Below are positions 34,690-47,300 of a stretch of 64,000 bases of DNA, in pieces. The notes beneath the pieces are model-generated. The model saw nothing but the letters and a program-made list of their open reading frames with translations. It was not told the DNA's origin and did no database searches. The stretch lies in NCBI RefSeq assembly GCF_954871325.1, contig NC_088775.1, forward strand, positions 22,049,561 to 22,113,560, written 5' to 3'. The translations under genes were made by a program, and so were the position numbers. Source of the stretch: Gordionus sp. m RMFG-2023. Lineage: Eukaryota > Nematomorpha > Gordioida > Chordodea > Parachordodidae. How positions within the stretch are numbered: position 1 is the stretch's first letter; the number at the start of each line of letters is the position of its first letter.

Positions 34690-35100
34690 ATAATAATTTT
34701 TAAAAAATTTTCCCAAGCCCAACCAAAGATAATGATAGTTGAGAACTGGAATAAAATATTTAAAAAACCATAATGAATTTAAAAATACAATCAAAATCAG
34801 ATTATCATGGGCCTTGATATTTGTTTTAGGTCAATGTCTGACCCATAGTTAATAATAAAAAAAATTCCTAAGAGTCCAAGCTGATTTTCAAGACCAGCCC
34901 GACCCATAATAATTTTAAAAAATTTTTCTCAAACCTGGCCAACCCATAATATTTTTGAAATTTTTTTCCTAAGCCTGGAGATAGACAAATCTCTAAAAAC
35001 CATATCTATTTTTTATTCTTTTTAATCCCGCTCATCCTACTTCAGACCAAGGCCAACCCATTAAGACTAAGAGTGAATACTATTTTTTGAGTAAAAATAT
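34690..35100 (-). repeat. Helitron-family tail repeat
   Basis: Matches 9890-10200 in reverse orientation, including the actcttagtc..aatgggttgg segment, and is also similar to 32960-33060. It has AT-rich runs with short GC blocks. It probably belongs to the - strand Helitron whose end is at 32925, with the integrase fossil and minisatellite in between. Confidence 0.5.
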
Positions 35101-35108
35101 ATTTAAAT

Positions 35109-35769
35109 TAGGGCTGTGCCGATATTTAATATCGGATTGGAACCGATATTTAGCGTTTTCCAAAATAACGGATCAGGCCGATACTTGTAAAAACCGATCC
35201 GATCTTTTTACTTTTCTTTTTTTTGTTATTTTTGTATATTTATTTTACATTATAATTTTTTTTTAAACAATGCAAATGCACAACACACCCTTTAAATTTT
35301 ATTTATTTTTTTAAATAGATTTATAGTATTTTAAAAGTTTTATAAAAATAGAAAGGAACACCCAAAGTTTTATAAATCTTTTTAAATAATAACGCCAATT
35401 TTATTATTTATACTTTAAATAAAAGAATTTTTTTTAAATATGGTATCTGAATTACAATTATGGAAATATTTTACAAAAGGCAAAGATAATTTTGCAAAAT
35501 GCGTTATCTGCGGAATTCTAATTTCGCGGGGAGGAATAATGAAAAATTTATTTAATACTACCAATATCCTTAAACTTTTTTAAAATTATTGTGGAAATAA
35601 AAAATTAAATTAAATGCATAATTCGATTTTTTGCCTAAAAAATATTGATTTCTTAATTACATTTGTTCAAAGGGGGGGGGGTGGTGGTGGTAAAAAATCA
35701 ATTTAATTATCGGATAAGTTTTGAACCAATATCGGATCGGTGAAAAGGATGTGGATCGGCACAACCCTA
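35109..35769 (+). mobile_element. hAT deletion derivative with BED-finger remnant
   Basis: 661 bp with ends TAGGGCTGTGCCGATA and, reversed, TAGGGTTGTGCCGATCC, and the exact duplication atttaaat (35101-35108 and 35770-35777). The + strand at about 35441-35583 still encodes the start of a BED zinc finger (LWKYFTKGKDNFAKCVICG), so this is an internally deleted relative of an autonomous hAT element. The sister copy is 49903-50552. Confidence 0.88.
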
Positions 35770-35777
35770 ATTTAAAT

Positions 35778-38700
35778 TAGCTTTTACCTGAGACCCATAT
35801 ACATATTCTGTGTTAATTATTACACATATGCCTAATATCTAATATTAAAAAAAATCCCAAGTCAGGTTCATGCACATCATAATGTTGGGAAAATTTTCTC
35901 AAGCCCGCCAAAGACCATTATAACTTTGGTAGTTGAGAACTGAAATAAAATATATAAAAGTCATAATTAATTTTAAAATAAAATCAGAATATGAAGTTGC
36001 ATGGGCCTTGGTTTTTTGATCAGGCCAGGCCATGTCTGCAAAAAAAAATTTTCAGGCCAATATCTAGCCCATTTTTAAAATTAACAATCATCTCTATTTA
36101 AAATTTTATCCAATATGATTTCTATCACAAATTTAAATTTTGTTATTTCCCCTTAATTTTAACGGGTTACATTGCAATAATTTTACCTCTTTTTCTCCTA
36201 AATTTTAATTTTATAAAATATATTAATAAAGTATATCTAGTACCATATACACAAACTAACTAATTATCCCTCACCCCTGTCATTCTTTACCGGTTATTAG
36301 CTAGTATGGTAATAAACAGCAAAATTTTAAAAATTCAGCTATTTATATATAATTAATATTTTAAATGTAATTATATTTCAAGTTGGTGCATTCTTAAATC
36401 GTGTACTTTTATAACGGGAGGTTTGTGGTTCGATACTGGTAGATGGAAAAAAATTAAACATTACACTATATAGTTCCTTAAATTTTAATAACGTAAGATG
36501 ATACGAAAACGATCATATTTTGATTATCTAGATTTTCAGGCCCTAGCTAGAAATTTTGTTTAGATCACTGGTAGGAGGTGTTTTTTAAATTTCATGTTTC
36601 GATCATATTATTTCTGTTATCTTTTTCTCATCATCTAATAATACTAGACTCATCATCTAATAATACTAGATTTATCATTTTTAAAATGGGATTCGTGATC
36701 GTGAATAAGCAGAGTATGAAGTAGGGTAGATATTTTACACATGCTGCAATACTTTCCTTTCCTTAAAACAGATTTTTCAAATTTAAAAAATGCACTCAAT
36801 AAATGATTTAAAGTTGCAAAAATATACACTGCAGGAGTATATGATAAATAATAAAAAAAATTACCTAAAATATGCATCAACATTTTTTTTTGCCTCCAGA
36901 TCGGTTTTTATAAAATGTTGTGGTTATTTTCTTTAAAAATTCAATATTGTCAGTGTCACTGGTCTGATACATACTTATGTTAATATCGGTGTGCCTTAGT
37001 ATTGGTTGGTTAAGTTTTTCCAGCCCGACATGCTGTCACTTAAAATTACTTTCCTCCAAGTGTCCTTGATGCACGAGATAAATATGAGTTTACGACCCAT
37101 AGGTACCAATTCAAATCTACTATAATATATGAGTTTTTACTAATAAAGCCCTGCATCCGACCTATTTTTGCCCCCACCCATCCGAAAATAGTTCAATTTT
37201 TGTACGATTCCAAATTTTTATTCATAAATAAGTCCCCATCCGATTTATTTTTTATTTGACTGATGAAAGGGAACATTTCAACTAAATCGGAAGACTTGTA
37301 AGCGCTGAATAATAAACAATTTAATCTTAAAAATTATACATTGTATTCCATATTCAACTGAAGATTCAACCGACTCTCTTCGATTTTTTTAAAAAATTTG
37401 TATGATGGTAGAATATACACTAACTAGTAAAAATATTAAATTTTAAAATTTAGCCGAGATTCGGTTCGAAATAAATTTTAAAATCAAGGTCCGAATACTA
37501 TCGAGTCTGATAAAATGTCTCTGGCCAATCCCCAATCCAACACTCTTTTATTATCCATTTTTTTTCTTCATTTCCTTATTTATCCCAAAAGTATACGATA
37601 AACATTTCCAATCTAAACACATTAACACTAAATTTATATATATTATAATAATACATTTTATATCGATTAAATTAAATTTATAAAAAATTTATTAATTTTT
37701 AAAAAATTTTAAACAATAAAAGAAAATTAAAACACCACATGTTTAAATATTGTCTTGCTTTATTACGTCTCTTCATCATTTTAATCTTATTTATTCTCAT
37801 TCGTCAAAAAAAGATTATTATATTTTTTAGAAAAGGATTTGAATTCAATTTAAATTGTTGGGCTTTTTTAAACAAACTTAATATCAAGTAAAGAAAGTGC
37901 TAAAAGGGGCTAATTTATTTTAAAAAGTGTAAATTTTCCTAAACTATTTAAATGTAATTTATGGGAGTCTTTGTCCTCAATACTTGCCTTAGGGAACTCT
38001 GTCCCGCCATTGCCAGGCCCTCGCTGGGTTTATGTTCAAATTTATATCTTCTATTATTAAATACATGTATTCGCTAATCATTAATATCTAACACAAATGT
38101 CGAATCATCCTATTATAATGGCATCAAATTAATTCTGGTCACGCACTTATAACCAATAAAAAATTTGAATCCTAAGATAGAAAAATATTTTCACTAATTT
38201 CGTTTTGACTCCTAATTTTGCATCCCCCCCCCCGATTTAAATGGGACTAATTTCAAAAATAAACATAAAATAATTGGAAAAAAGCCCAACTTTTTGTATA
38301 CATAAAAATTACAGCGCAAAAATGAATGTTTATTGAATATAAATTCTATGTATTAGGTTTTGTTCATTTTGATCTGTAGGATCATCTAGTAATATTTATC
38401 ATAAATATAAAATGTTTTGATTTTTCTTGTTTTTCCTTAAGGCATAAGGAAATTATAATAATAAAATGATTTAATGACACAAGAATATAATATCTATTTA
38501 AAATAAGTACTATATTCGTAAGAAAGTTATTTATAAAATTTTAATATATTTGCTTAAATAAGTGCGTATTCTATTTTCAAAATTTGCTAATTTTAAAAGC
38601 TACCTGCCCCTAGATATAATAATTTATGAAATAACGAAAATGATAATTATTAGCTAAAAAGAATCGTTTATTCAGCGTCCATGTATCATAGACACAAAAT

Positions 38701-38962
38701 AAATAAGGAATTTTATAGAATTGATATAAAACCTTTAAAAATTAATTTTTTTTATTATAAATATAATCAACCATCTAATAGAAAACGATTTTCAAAATAT
38801 AACAATATCCATTTCTAAAAATGATTTTCTATAATGGATAATATTGTTAAGGACGTTTCTTTTACTTTTCCAAATTTGAGCAGTTTTGTATGCTTAATAA
38901 AAAAATAAATAAAACAAGTTAGTTATAATTATCAGTAGTTTGTTTACAAATGGAAAAATTAT
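35778..38962. other. No gene seen; scattered repeat fragments
   Basis: A tail similar to the Helitron end (ccggttattagCTAGT near 36285-36300, + strand) may be a third, degraded Helitron terminus. A B-box-like gtggttcgata near 36427 is too degraded to call. The rest is AT-rich with isolated GC blocks (37140-37520) and a C-run near 38226. Confidence 0.35.
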
Positions 38963-39512
38963 CAGACCTGGCTCGGTGGAAATTTAGTTTTTGCCCTTCC
39001 CGCCTCGGTTTTAATTTCTCACTAAGATAGGCCAGCCCGGCCTGGTTCGACTTTATTTTTTATTAAAGTTGTTCGGCCCGGCTCAACGGTTTTTAAAATC
39101 CGTAGGGGTTTTTTTTAAAAAAATTTGGGCCAGGCTAAAAAAAAATTCTTTTTAAAAATCTGGGCCAGGTAATTGATGCTAGAGATCTACTAACCAGAAA
39201 TATTTATAGTTGAGCACCAAAATATTATAATATTGGGAAGTGGTTAAATTATTACTATCAAATATCAGAATTCAATAAATACATTACAAAATATGTCCTA
39301 TTTCTGTCAATAATAACTTGACCTTGTTTTGAGATTATATTTAAATTTAAAAAATCTAAAATTATAAGCCAATAAAAAACGTCATTTTAATAAAATAAGG
39401 CTTTTAAATAATTAATATTCTCTAATCTTAAACAGGTATCTACTTTTTACCCGGCCCGGCTCTAAAAGAAAATTTTTAGACATTACCCAACCCCCGGTAT
39501 TGCAGACCACTG
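38963..39512. mobile_element. hAT-type GC-block MITE
   Basis: The left end is CAGACCTGGCTCGG; the right end reversed is CAGTGGTCTGCAATACCGG. Flanks aaaattat and ataataat match in six of eight bases. Internal ggcccggc and gggccagg blocks are separated by A/T runs as in 18062-18964. Confidence 0.55.
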
Positions 39513-40819
39513 ATAATAATCTTATAAAATTTTTAAATCTGAATTACAAATATTATTATATTTTATAATAAATAATATTTTAAATAATCGTAAAAGTAGC
39601 GAAGGCTATTTTTTGGAAAGTAGCTTTACGGAAGCGCGTTACTTTGGAAAATATCGATTAACAACATACTTTTATATATCATATAGTATATTATTTTGGT
39701 GTCTAATATGGGACTAAATTCAGACTTTTATAAAAAAAATGCATAAATTTTTAATGTCACGAATTTAAAGTTTTTCGAACTCATTTATTGTTCCATCTCT
39801 ACTTTATAATTTTTTTACAGACTATCTATTTAAATTATTGGCTTGATGCATTTTATAATGTAAAACCAATTTTTGATTTTGAAATTTTATTCGATTTTGG
39901 GTCCACCTACGAAAACGGTGAAACAGATTTTATCAGCAAACTATCACCTCGGCCCGATTTTTTTTAAAAAAATATGTCCTATCCGACTCGATAGTGAACG
40001 AAATTTTTTATTTGTTCCGAAAAATCCGACCCAAAATAAAAATTATTTGTCCGCTCTGCCCGGCCCGAATTTATTTAAATATAGAAGAATTTAATTTTTT
40101 GGCAGATCTCTAATCTCTATAATATTTAAAAACAAAAATTTAGGATATTTAGTAAAAATTAAAACGATAAAACCAATATTAATAATAAAATCTATAATAC
40201 AGTAAGTAGTATAAATATCCAACTAGTAAAATTAATAGAGAAATATTTTTTTAACGAATTATGTTATATTTTTTATATACAATTTCTTTTAAACAGAATT
40301 TCTTTTATCAAGTTCCTAAATCCTTCCTAACTTTAAATTGATGCCAATACAATCAATTCGGCTTTTTAAATACAATCGATCGGTCTTATATTGAGCTTTT
40401 ATTTATTTTGAGATTGAAAAGGAAAAAAACGTGCTTTAAATTGCGGCAATATTAAAATAATTAAATGAATTGCAAACTTATTTATGATTTTTTTATCTTT
40501 ATTTGACCCAACAATAATCTCCTATCTGAACAATATTATTTAAGATTTATTATTTGAGAATCAACGCAGCGTCAAAATCAAATTCGAACGTACTATTTAT
40601 TAATCAACTATTCTATTCTATATAATTAAATTACTCGATTAAAAAACATTGCATCTTCCTCTTATACAACTCTTAATATTATGATTACTTTTTAAAATTC
40701 ATTCAGAATTTTCCTAGTGAATCAAACTAAAATACAATAATTTTTAAAAAAATTTATTTGTTCTATCATCTATTCATGAACAACTTTCTAACAAAGGAAC
40801 TAATATTTCCTTCATAAAA
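39513..40819. other. Upstream region of the MRTF gene
   Basis: AT-rich. A GC-block MITE remnant lies near 39940-40110 (cctcggcccg, tgcccggcccga, right end ggcagatctct). The promoter must lie here or further left, but no TATA box or initiator can be picked out with confidence. Confidence 0.35.
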
Positions 40820-40876
40820 ATGTCACCAAACCGCGAATTCCTAACATATCTTTATGGAAATAGAGGAAGTATTTAA
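40820..40876 (+). other. Upstream ORF overlapping the MRTF start codon
   Basis: An ATG at 40820 opens an 18-codon frame that ends at 40876, overlapping the main ATG at 40854 in another frame. If it is within the mRNA leader it would lower initiation at the main start. An in-frame TAA a few codons upstream of 40854 supports that ATG as the first of the main frame. Confidence 0.35.
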
Positions 40877-41301
40877 CGGTCTAAACTTCAAATATTATTT
40901 TGTTCCCAGTGGGAGTTCTAATCAGAGCGACAGTTACCAAAATTTGACTAGCTCCGTCGAAAATAATTGCCTGAATAGCAGTAACGAAAATTTACAGAAC
41001 ACTAGTTTAATAGGCCTGAACCAAAATTTTGCAGATCGTAATAGTTTTATCGATACTCATAATAGTAGTGCCTTGGATATTGGTGGATCGGAAAATTGGA
41101 AATCCCACCGAGAGGATAACCATATCAGTGATGGGGCAAATCATTCCAATGGCAATGATAATCGACTGATTAAAAGAGCAGTATTAGTGGATCGTAACAA
41201 AATGTATTATAAGGATAAAAATGGCGTTAATTCTGGAAATTCTGCTGCTCATACCATCGAGAAAAAATCGTTGAAAGCTTCCATGCAAGAAAACAAGAAT
41301 T
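40854..41301 (+). CDS. Mrtf: MRTF exon 1 (N-terminal, Ser/Asn-rich)
   Basis: 149 codons plus one base, low complexity. It ends at a strong donor (GTAAGT at 41302). The first ATG follows an in-frame stop closely, so the start is probably right unless an upstream exon exists. Confidence 0.8.
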
Positions 41302-44300
41302 GTAAGTTTAAAAAATATAGTTAATTTGATATATATAAATAATGTGATTGATATTGCTTCTAACCCATATTAATTTATAATCTCATTATTTCATATTACC
41401 AACTCATTTAAACAAGTTGTAAAAATGCATACCTTAATGAATTAGACCTATTCCAAAATTTTAAAATTTTATCAGGATTACGAACACTAATAACATTTAA
41501 ATTGAATACCAATATCGCATTCTATTTGATTATTTTTGGGAGACTTCTTTGAATTAATTATTAATAAAATGTCCATTAAATTTTTAATGATTTATTATAT
41601 TAGTGTGTCGAAAATCTCGATTTTGTCATTTTTAAAATAAGAGTTAAATCATTTTATAAAAAATAATACTTAAACCTCGAGATTTGATCAGAAAGGCTAA
41701 ACCTCCTTGCCATCTATGTGCGAATGCGAAGGTTTATATTATATTTTTTGGCTAAAATATTTTTTAAGCAAATAAGAACGCCAAGGATCTATTAATATTA
41801 TTTTCAATATCACTTTAGAAATTTTCTAAGAGATATAAGCAAGATTCCCAATTTTTAGCTTCCTTTTTTATAAATATTTTTTTATGTATACTCCACTCCC
41901 ATAATTCTTATAATTATAAATATAATGCATTTTTATATATACAATTAATATCTGTTATTTTTTATTCGATATATTACTAATCTTTTTAAATTAAAATCGT
42001 TTTTAATTATAAATTGAATTGTTAACTTTTCTTTTTTAAAAAAATATATGGATAAATTTTAAATTTATTAATAAATAAACTTTCTAAAATCAATTTTACT
42101 TTTTACGACATTGTTTATGATAAAAAAATTCTAGCTTTGAAGAATAAACTGATGATGAGGCGTCCAATGACGTTGCTGATCGAACAAGGCATTATACCTC
42201 GTAATTATAATTTTACCTAATAAATAAACTATGAAGTTTCATTTAATTTTTTTAAAACAATATTTCTTAATTCTCAATTCTTCTTAGTGAGATAGATTGA
42301 AACTTTATGGCCGGTACGCCAAGCTTGTACTTGGTTTTGGTCTAAAACCAGACCTTTGGCCCTAGAACTATTAATAATCTTTAAATGCTTTTCGATTATT
42401 ATTAATATATTTTTCCAACGTAAAGTAAATAAATAAATAAATAGAAATTCTTAGATTTGTAAAAAAAAATTATAGTAAAAATAAAAGTACAATGCACCAT
42501 CTCGACCATCACAACTAATTAGAAAAATTGAAACCCTTACTTAAAATTTTATTTGCTTACGACTAAATTTCCTAATGAATATTTTAAAATTATAATTATA
42601 TATATATAAATTATAAATTATAAGCTCTTCAAACACCCGTTAGCATTTACGAAAGGAAACAAAAGTTGGAAAGAGCGAAAACGGGCGACTTTCTCAACCA
42701 CAAAATACAAAGGCGTCCTGAACGAGCTGAATTGATTCAGCAGCACATTTTAGAAGGTTTTTTATTTTAAATGTTAACACATCATTATAATGATTTGAAT
42801 TTTATTTTCGCAAAAATCAGGATACTTTGATCCGTTACATTTTGGATTCAATTGATAGACGTCAGTTTTATGTAAAAATAAGAATACCTACAAATATCCA
42901 TAAAATATAATTTTTGGAAAATTTATGCATTACTCCCTTCCTCAATAATAGGGAATTTATTTATTTTAATTCCCCATAACATATTAGACACTGTGGTGGA
43001 CCCCCATGTTGCCGAAAAACAAAAAACGCTCAAAAGAGCTCGCCTCATTGATAATCTAAATGATAGGCTATCCCGTAGACCCGGACCTATAGACTTGGTC
43101 ATGGCTAATTATCTCATTCTTCCCTCCAATGCTAATGATAAAAATCATGATGATGAGAGAGAACTTAAAAACGATCCATATGATCACTCTAATTTTACTG
43201 ATTGTGATTACGAATCACAGCACAATTTTGACCAAAATTTCTTAGATCGTCATGTTACCGAAACAACCATGAACGATTTTGGGAGCATGTCCTACGATGA
43301 TTTTGGGATAGATGCATGTAACAAAGGTGAACAAAATCATCTCAATCAAAGTTGTAAGAATAATATAACGAACGACAGTAAAAGGCTGTGTATCAATGAT
43401 AAAGGAGGCGAAGATGATGCCAGTTTGGGTAAAAATAAATTGAATTTTTTTTATAAAATTTTACCAAAAAAGCTACTATTAAAATTGTGTTCAAAAAACT
43501 CTTAATTGGTTTATTTAACTTAACTATATATAATTAAATAATATATTATTCTGATAAGAATTATATTAATATAATAGTAAAATTTTTACTACCAGAAAAC
43601 TTTGCCTCAACTGAAAGTAGCAATTTCATCATTAATCAACCCTATCCAAAGAATAATAGTATCCAACGTGCTACTTCTCCTTCTAACAACGTTAACCAAA
43701 AGGCGGTTTTCAAATTCAAGGCTTCTGACTCCGATTCATCCGTACCTTACCCTCCCCCTTTACCTTTGCAATCCATTTCTAAAAAGATTAATATCAAACA
43801 AGCAAACAATTTTAAAAACCAATCCTTATCCAAAAATAATATTACTCATTCACCCAGTTGCATCTTGAGTGATCTTTTTAATCGTACTAACGTTAATACC
43901 ACCATATTAAATAGTGGATCCAAACCTAAACCCACCTATACCTCGTCCAACAACAATAACGTCATAAACAAGCTAAAAACTATAAAATTTCACGAATACA
44001 AAGGACCTCCTTGCACGTCTCCCGGACCTTCTTTAAACTGTAATAGTTTTAATTCCTCGAGTCTTTCCTCTATTCATCCTACAAACAAGGATTCTAATAT
44101 CGTGACTAACGATTCTTATAACGTTACCTTCAACGGCAGTTGCAACATTATATCGACCTCTATGCCCATCTTACCCCCATGTTCCAATGCTTACGATTTA
44201 TTGCTTCGGCAGCAAAAATTATTTTTGCAGCTCCAACTGGAATGCCAGCAACAATTAGGTTTAATTAACCACAGTTTGGGCCAAACTAACAACGATAATA

Positions 44301-47300
44301 AAACTGTTACAAATGACAATAATTCTCATTCTGACAACAAAAAGCCGCAAACTCCCAAGTCTACACAAACTCATGATAATGACAAGGTTAATAAGGCCAA
44401 AACACCGATACAAAATTATTATGCCAATAACACGAATAAACAAGCCTCTTCCATTTTTGTTTCCTTATCTAATACCGGGCAAAATTTTAAGAGTGATGGT
44501 ACTCACACTGGTAATAATAAATCTCAATACACTTCTGCCTATCATAACAATCAATTTCGTCAAAATCAGACTAATTTTAATAAAGAAACCTTGGCGATTC
44601 AGTTAGATAACAGTGAGCTTATAAGTAATATTTAATTAATTCTAATTTTGAAAAAGCATAATTATTATTAGGAGTGGAAATTTGTTTTTTTTAAGCAGCG
44701 AGATAGGATATGAATACATTAAGATACTGATGAATGCTTTTTCAAAAAGCCAAATATGATACAAGATAGATACAGATACTTAATAAAAAATAGAAGAGGG
44801 TATCTAGATACAGATACTTCAAAAAGATACTATAAAAGATAATGTGAAACCTTATATTTTTGAACATAGTGTTAAAAAATTAAGACATAATGCTAAAAAA
44901 CACTTTATTTATATTCATTTCACTTAATATAATAGTAGTGTATAATGTACTATATTACAATTACGATTTATGAAAATTTTTTATTATAAACGTTATAAAA
45001 ATTAATAGGACAATGTGATTCGTATAAAGAAAATACCTAAACTATAAAAAAATTTAATAAATCATTATTTTTTAATATAATTAATTTCTTAAATAAGTTA
45101 TCTGACAATCTATGCCTATTGACAGGGTTTGCAAAGATAAATAGCTGATCAACTAGGGCTGACAAGGGCGAAATAGTTTATTCTTTATCTTTAAAAATAA
45201 ATTCAAGTTGCTGGTATTGAGACAATTGTCTTTAATATAATTTAATATTTCCAGTTTAATTTTATTACTCTCATTATCTTTAGAAGATATATTATTAAAG
45301 CAAAGGCTGGTCAAATGCATTAACCTTGTCCTTAAAAATATTGCTTCATCTCCATCTAATTGTAAAATGAGGATTTAAAATGGTGGCTAATAATCCATCT
45401 TATATTCATAATTAAAAATATTATCTAATCCTTTATTCAACCCAATTTCAATGCCTTTAACGAGTGATAGTCAAAGGTGTGAGTTGGTTTGAAGTAAATC
45501 ATGTATACATCTTTTAATAACATATAAAATTGAGACCAAATCCCCACACTAATTATTTAGCCCCTTAGTTTACCAATATCTTAAGGGATTCATTACTTTA
45601 ATATATTTCTCAGAATTACATTTTAAGCTATGATTGGTATTGTATTGAACTATTGAAGCAGAAGAAAACTATAAACATTTATTAATATGTATTTATATTA
45701 ATGCTGTAAACGTTACTTTAAGTCAAGCGCGTTACTAATTATTCAGAAAGTAACGCGTTACTCGTTATTTGAAAAATTAAATATTATATACAAAAATTTC
45801 CTATATATAATATAAATAAAATTATACAAAAATAATATATTATAAGATATGATATATTTATAATAATTTTTTATCTATTTTTAACAACTGATTTTCAAAA
45901 CTTTGATCAGATAAATAAGAGAGTGTCAACACATCTTTCGCCATACTGACCACACGTTCAACTGGCGCAGAGGATGGGAAAGTTGTATTATATTTAATAA
46001 ATAATAATTTTAATTGAGGGAATTTATTAAAAATAAGAATATTCCTTATTTTGGAAAAAGCTATAGATCATCTTCAATAGAATCTTCATCAGGAGTGAAT
46101 TATTGCTGATAGTATATATTCATCTTTATAGATGTGTTTGAACTATTGAAAATAAATATAATCAAAATATAAATTGTAAACAACATTTTAACTGTTTACC
46201 TTTTCTATGGCTTGTAGGTTAATAAGTTGTTTACAAAACTTGAAACTATTAAAGCAATTTTTTTAAGTTTTAATTATAATAGTTATTGGGAGTGAATTAT
46301 CCCAAATGCTTTAAAATCGATAAAGCCGTAGCAACAGGTTTCATAACATCTAAAATCATAATTAGAGATGTAAAGGTAGGGAAATTTCACGAATTTTCCC
46401 TTAATATAAATATAATGTTTTATTGCAAAAATTATGATTTATATTTTATAATATTTTATTTCCAAAATTATGATTTATAATTTAATTTATTATATCATAA
46501 ATTTTAAAATAATTTTTATTTTCCTCGTGAGTCTTTAATTGAATGCATGGATATGCCGCACGTGCTTGAATCTGCTTATTAAAGATTTATGCCAAATAGG
46601 TTTTATTTGAAAAGGTCATCAAAAAAAAACTAAAAAAATAATTAAATATATAAAATTTAATGATATTTTAGCAACTTTTAAAGAAAGGCAAATATTGAAA
46701 GGATATGAATTTTCCTTAAAAATTTCTAGTCCGACAAGATGTAGAGGTCTTGTTATAGTTGCAAAGTGTTGTGGAAAATAATAAAGTTTTGCAAGAAATT
46801 GCAATTTCAGTTTATTTATAGATAAACAAAGACGTATTATATTGGACAAAGAAGGCTACTGGATAAATTAGAGTCTGTACTGACTTTTTTTAAATTTATT
46901 TATAACAAAATTATAATTGTAGAATCGGATACAGCGGTATTATCTGACGTACTAGAAATATTTTGGGATATAAAAGATGAACTCAATTCATCAACTTTTA
47001 TTTTTAATGAAAATGATTTGAAAAGTGTTAAGATGCATATTAATAAACTAAAGAAATTTTGTTGTCGAGAATATCATTATGCAACAAATCTTCTGGATCC
47101 TAGATATTATGGTGGAAAATTAACAGACCGCGAATTAACAGTAGCTTTAAATTTAATAAATATTATTTCAGGCCAAATTAAATGTGATATTGAAAAAAAT
47201 TATGAGTAATTTAGCAGAATATCGTTCAAAACAAGGTTTCTATAAAGGTCTAGCATGTGGGAGAGCTCAATCCATACTAAACCACTCATATGGTGTAAAG

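Noticed and set aside
36380-36450. Second tRNA-like sequence (gtggttcgata)
   Set aside because: Only a partial B box; A box and stems cannot be supported.
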